A stretch of 33,821 bases of DNA from Firmicutes bacterium UBA1393 (lineage in GTDB: Bacteria; Bacillota; DTU025): the NCBI GenBank assembly GCA_002305255.1, contig DBQN01000044.1, forward strand, positions 222 to 34,042, read 5' to 3'. Shown piece after piece: positions 32,519 through 33,821 of the stretch. Numbering within the stretch: the stretch's first letter is position 1; the number at the start of each line of letters is the position of its first letter. Both the position numbers and the translations under genes were made by a program. Under the pieces are notes generated by a model. That model had not been told where the DNA came from, made no database searches, and worked only from the letters and a program-made list of their open reading frames with translations.

Positions 32519-32555
32519 TCGGGCTGCTGCTGTCCATGAGGAGGGAATCGCAACT

Positions 32556-33821
32556 TTGGCTAAGAAGAAGCTGGGCCTCAAGGATGAGGAGCACGAGATC
32601 AAGAAGACGGCTGCGGCGCCGGCGGCCACCGAAGACGATGAGAACATAGACATAGACGAGATAATGGCGAAGTACGACAAGGAGTCAGCCACGCGGCACC
32701 TCAGGAGCTGGCTGTTCTGGGCCGTGAAGATCGTCGCCATCGCGTTTGCCGTGTTCCAGCTCTATACCGCAGTTGTTGGCGAAAGGCCGCCGCAGATACA
32801 GCGCATGGCGCACCTCGGCTTCGTGCTTGCGCTGACCTTCCTGCTATACCCCCCTACCTTCAAGGGGCGCGATAGGTTCAACTGGTTCGACCTGCTGCTG
32901 GTCATCGGCGGCGTCGCCGTCACGTCGTACTACCTGGTGAATTACAGAGATCTGATGCTTCGCGCGGGCGACTACACCAACACCGACCTCATTGTGGGAG
33001 CAATCGGCATCCTCCTGATCCTCGAGGCCTGTCGCCGCGTCGTGGGCATTCCGATTCTCACCGTTCTGATTGTATGCTTGCTGTACACCTATTTCGGGCG
33101 CAGCATGCCCGGGTTCTTGCAGCACAGAGGGGCCAACATTGGCCGCCTGGTATCGCACATGTGGTTCACGACCGAAGGGATCATCGGCATACCCCTCGGC
33201 GTGTCCTCGACGTTCATCTTCCTCTTCATTATGTTCGGCGCCTTCCTTGAGAAGACGGGAATCGGCCGTTTCTTCATCGACCTGGGCAACGCCGTCGCAG
33301 GCGGGCAGCGTGGCGGACCGGCCAAGGTGGCAGTGTTCACGTCAGCGCTGGAAGGAACCGTATCAGGCAGCTCAGTTGCCAACACCGTTGGCAGCGGCAG
33401 CTTCACGATACCGATGATGAAGAGTCTGGGCTACAGGCCCGAGTTCGCAGGCGCCGTCGAGGCGGCCGCCTCCACAGGCGGGCAGATAATGCCTCCCATT
33501 ATGGGCGCCGCAGCGTTCCTCATGGCCGAGTTCCTCGGCGTGCCGTATACACAGATTGCCAGGGCCGCTGTGATTCCTGCGATTCTGTACTTCACCGGCA
33601 TCTGGATCGGCGTCGACCTTGAGGCCGCAAAGACAGGCCTGAGGGGGCTTCCAAAGCACGCTCTGCCCAAGTTGAAAACAGTGTTGCGCGAGCGCGGGCA
33701 GCTGATTCTGCCGATCATAGGTATGATCTTCTTCCTCTCCACCGGGCGCACACCGACGAAGGCCGCCCTGTACGGCCTGATCCTGTCGGTCCTCGCTGGA
33801 GTACTCAAGAAGGATGTCGCC
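32556..33821 (+). CDS. TRAP transporter fused permease subunit (partial)
   Basis: Membrane subunit of the TAXI-type TRAP importer, with the small and large permease subunits fused. The first 422 codons are in the window and the gene continues past the right edge; full-length members have about 620-870 residues. The N-terminus (MAKKKLGLKDEEHEIKK) is hydrophilic, then helices begin at about residue 49. The TRAP pattern includes FLFIMFGAFLEKTGIGRFFIDL and SGSSVANTVGSGSFTIPMMK, followed by EAAASTGGQIMPPIMGAAAF, as in DctM-like proteins. The start is TTG at 32556, about eleven bases after GAGGAGGG. No stop or frameshift is seen up to the edge. Confidence 0.94.
   Translation, partial: MAKKKLGLKDEEHEIKKTAAAPAATEDDENIDIDEIMAKYDKESATRHLRSWLFWAVKIVAIAFAVFQLYTAVVGERPPQIQRMAHLGFVLALTFLLYPPTFKGRDRFNWFDLLLVIGGVAVTSYYLVNYRDLMLRAGDYTNTDLIVGAIGILLILEACRRVVGIPILTVLIVCLLYTYFGRSMPGFLQHRGANIGRLVSHMWFTTEGIIGIPLGVSSTFIFLFIMFGAFLEKTGIGRFFIDLGNAVAGGQRGGPAKVAVFTSALEGTVSGSSVANTVGSGSFTIPMMKSLGYRPEFAGAVEAAASTGGQIMPPIMGAAAFLMAEFLGVPYTQIARAAVIPAILYFTGIWIGVDLEAAKTGLRGLPKHALPKLKTVLRERGQLILPIIGMIFFLSTGRTPTKAALYGLILSVLAGVLKKDVA

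Noticed and set aside
1..33821. CRISPR arrays, prophage genes, toxin-antitoxin pairs and known riboswitches
   Set aside because: No regularly spaced repeats, phage genes or paired small genes were found, and none of the leader regions shows a riboswitch pattern I recognise.

Overview
The window is GC-rich, compact bacterial chromosome with mostly short intergenic gaps and frequent GTG and TTG starts. Most genes lie on the minus strand. The gene set looks Firmicutes-like: a twin P-loop ATPase of the PRK06851 type, LiaF-like toastrack and RQC-type winged-helix proteins, and a DacA/DacF-type carboxypeptidase. However, three adjacent genes encode signal-peptide proteins that end in an aromatic beta-strand with a terminal Phe, as outer-membrane barrels do. 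The extracellular binding proteins have cleavable signals without a lipobox. Together this suggests a diderm (two-membrane), probably anaerobic, amino-acid-using lineage near the Firmicutes (Limnochordia-like or similar). That placement is inference; no marker gene here fixes it.

Layout. 1-400: a non-coding stretch and a selenocysteine tRNA with its own promoter. 474-6453 (minus): D,D-carboxypeptidase, stand-alone RQC winged-helix protein, a large membrane protein with a degenerate M28 peptidase domain, and a toastrack membrane protein whose stop overlaps the M28 start. 6586-7683 (plus): twin P-loop ATPase. 7694-10126 (minus): Ski2/Mtr4-like helicase. 10208-14162 (minus): tryptophanase, four-cluster ferredoxin, tungsten aldehyde:ferredoxin oxidoreductase (AOR) and a MoaD/ThiS-like sulfur carrier, in one tight operon. 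14285-17399 (minus): three predicted outer-membrane barrels. 17630-19177 (plus): secreted UshA-type 5'-nucleotidase. 19318-26130 (minus): ABC ATPase, ABC permease, thrC, thrB, folK and an unrecognised helix-turn-helix protein, closely packed. 26131-26612: non-coding, holding a 162-bp MITE-like element. 26613-30525 (minus): a Fe3+/phosphonate-type ABC importer (binding protein, fused double permease, ATPase). 30996-33821 (plus): a TAXI-type TRAP transporter (binding protein, DUF1850 protein, fused permease) that runs off the window end.

The most distinctive unit is the tryptophanase-ferredoxin-AOR-MoaD operon. It puts tryptophan cleavage together with a tungsten/molybdenum aldehyde oxidoreductase, its likely electron carrier and a small protein that could serve its cofactor. 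The two importers, the secreted nucleotidase and tryptophanase fit an organism feeding on organic acids, amino acids and nucleotides. tRNA-Sec implies selenoproteins elsewhere in the genome; none was recognised here. There is no CRISPR array, phage module, rRNA or intact transposase gene.
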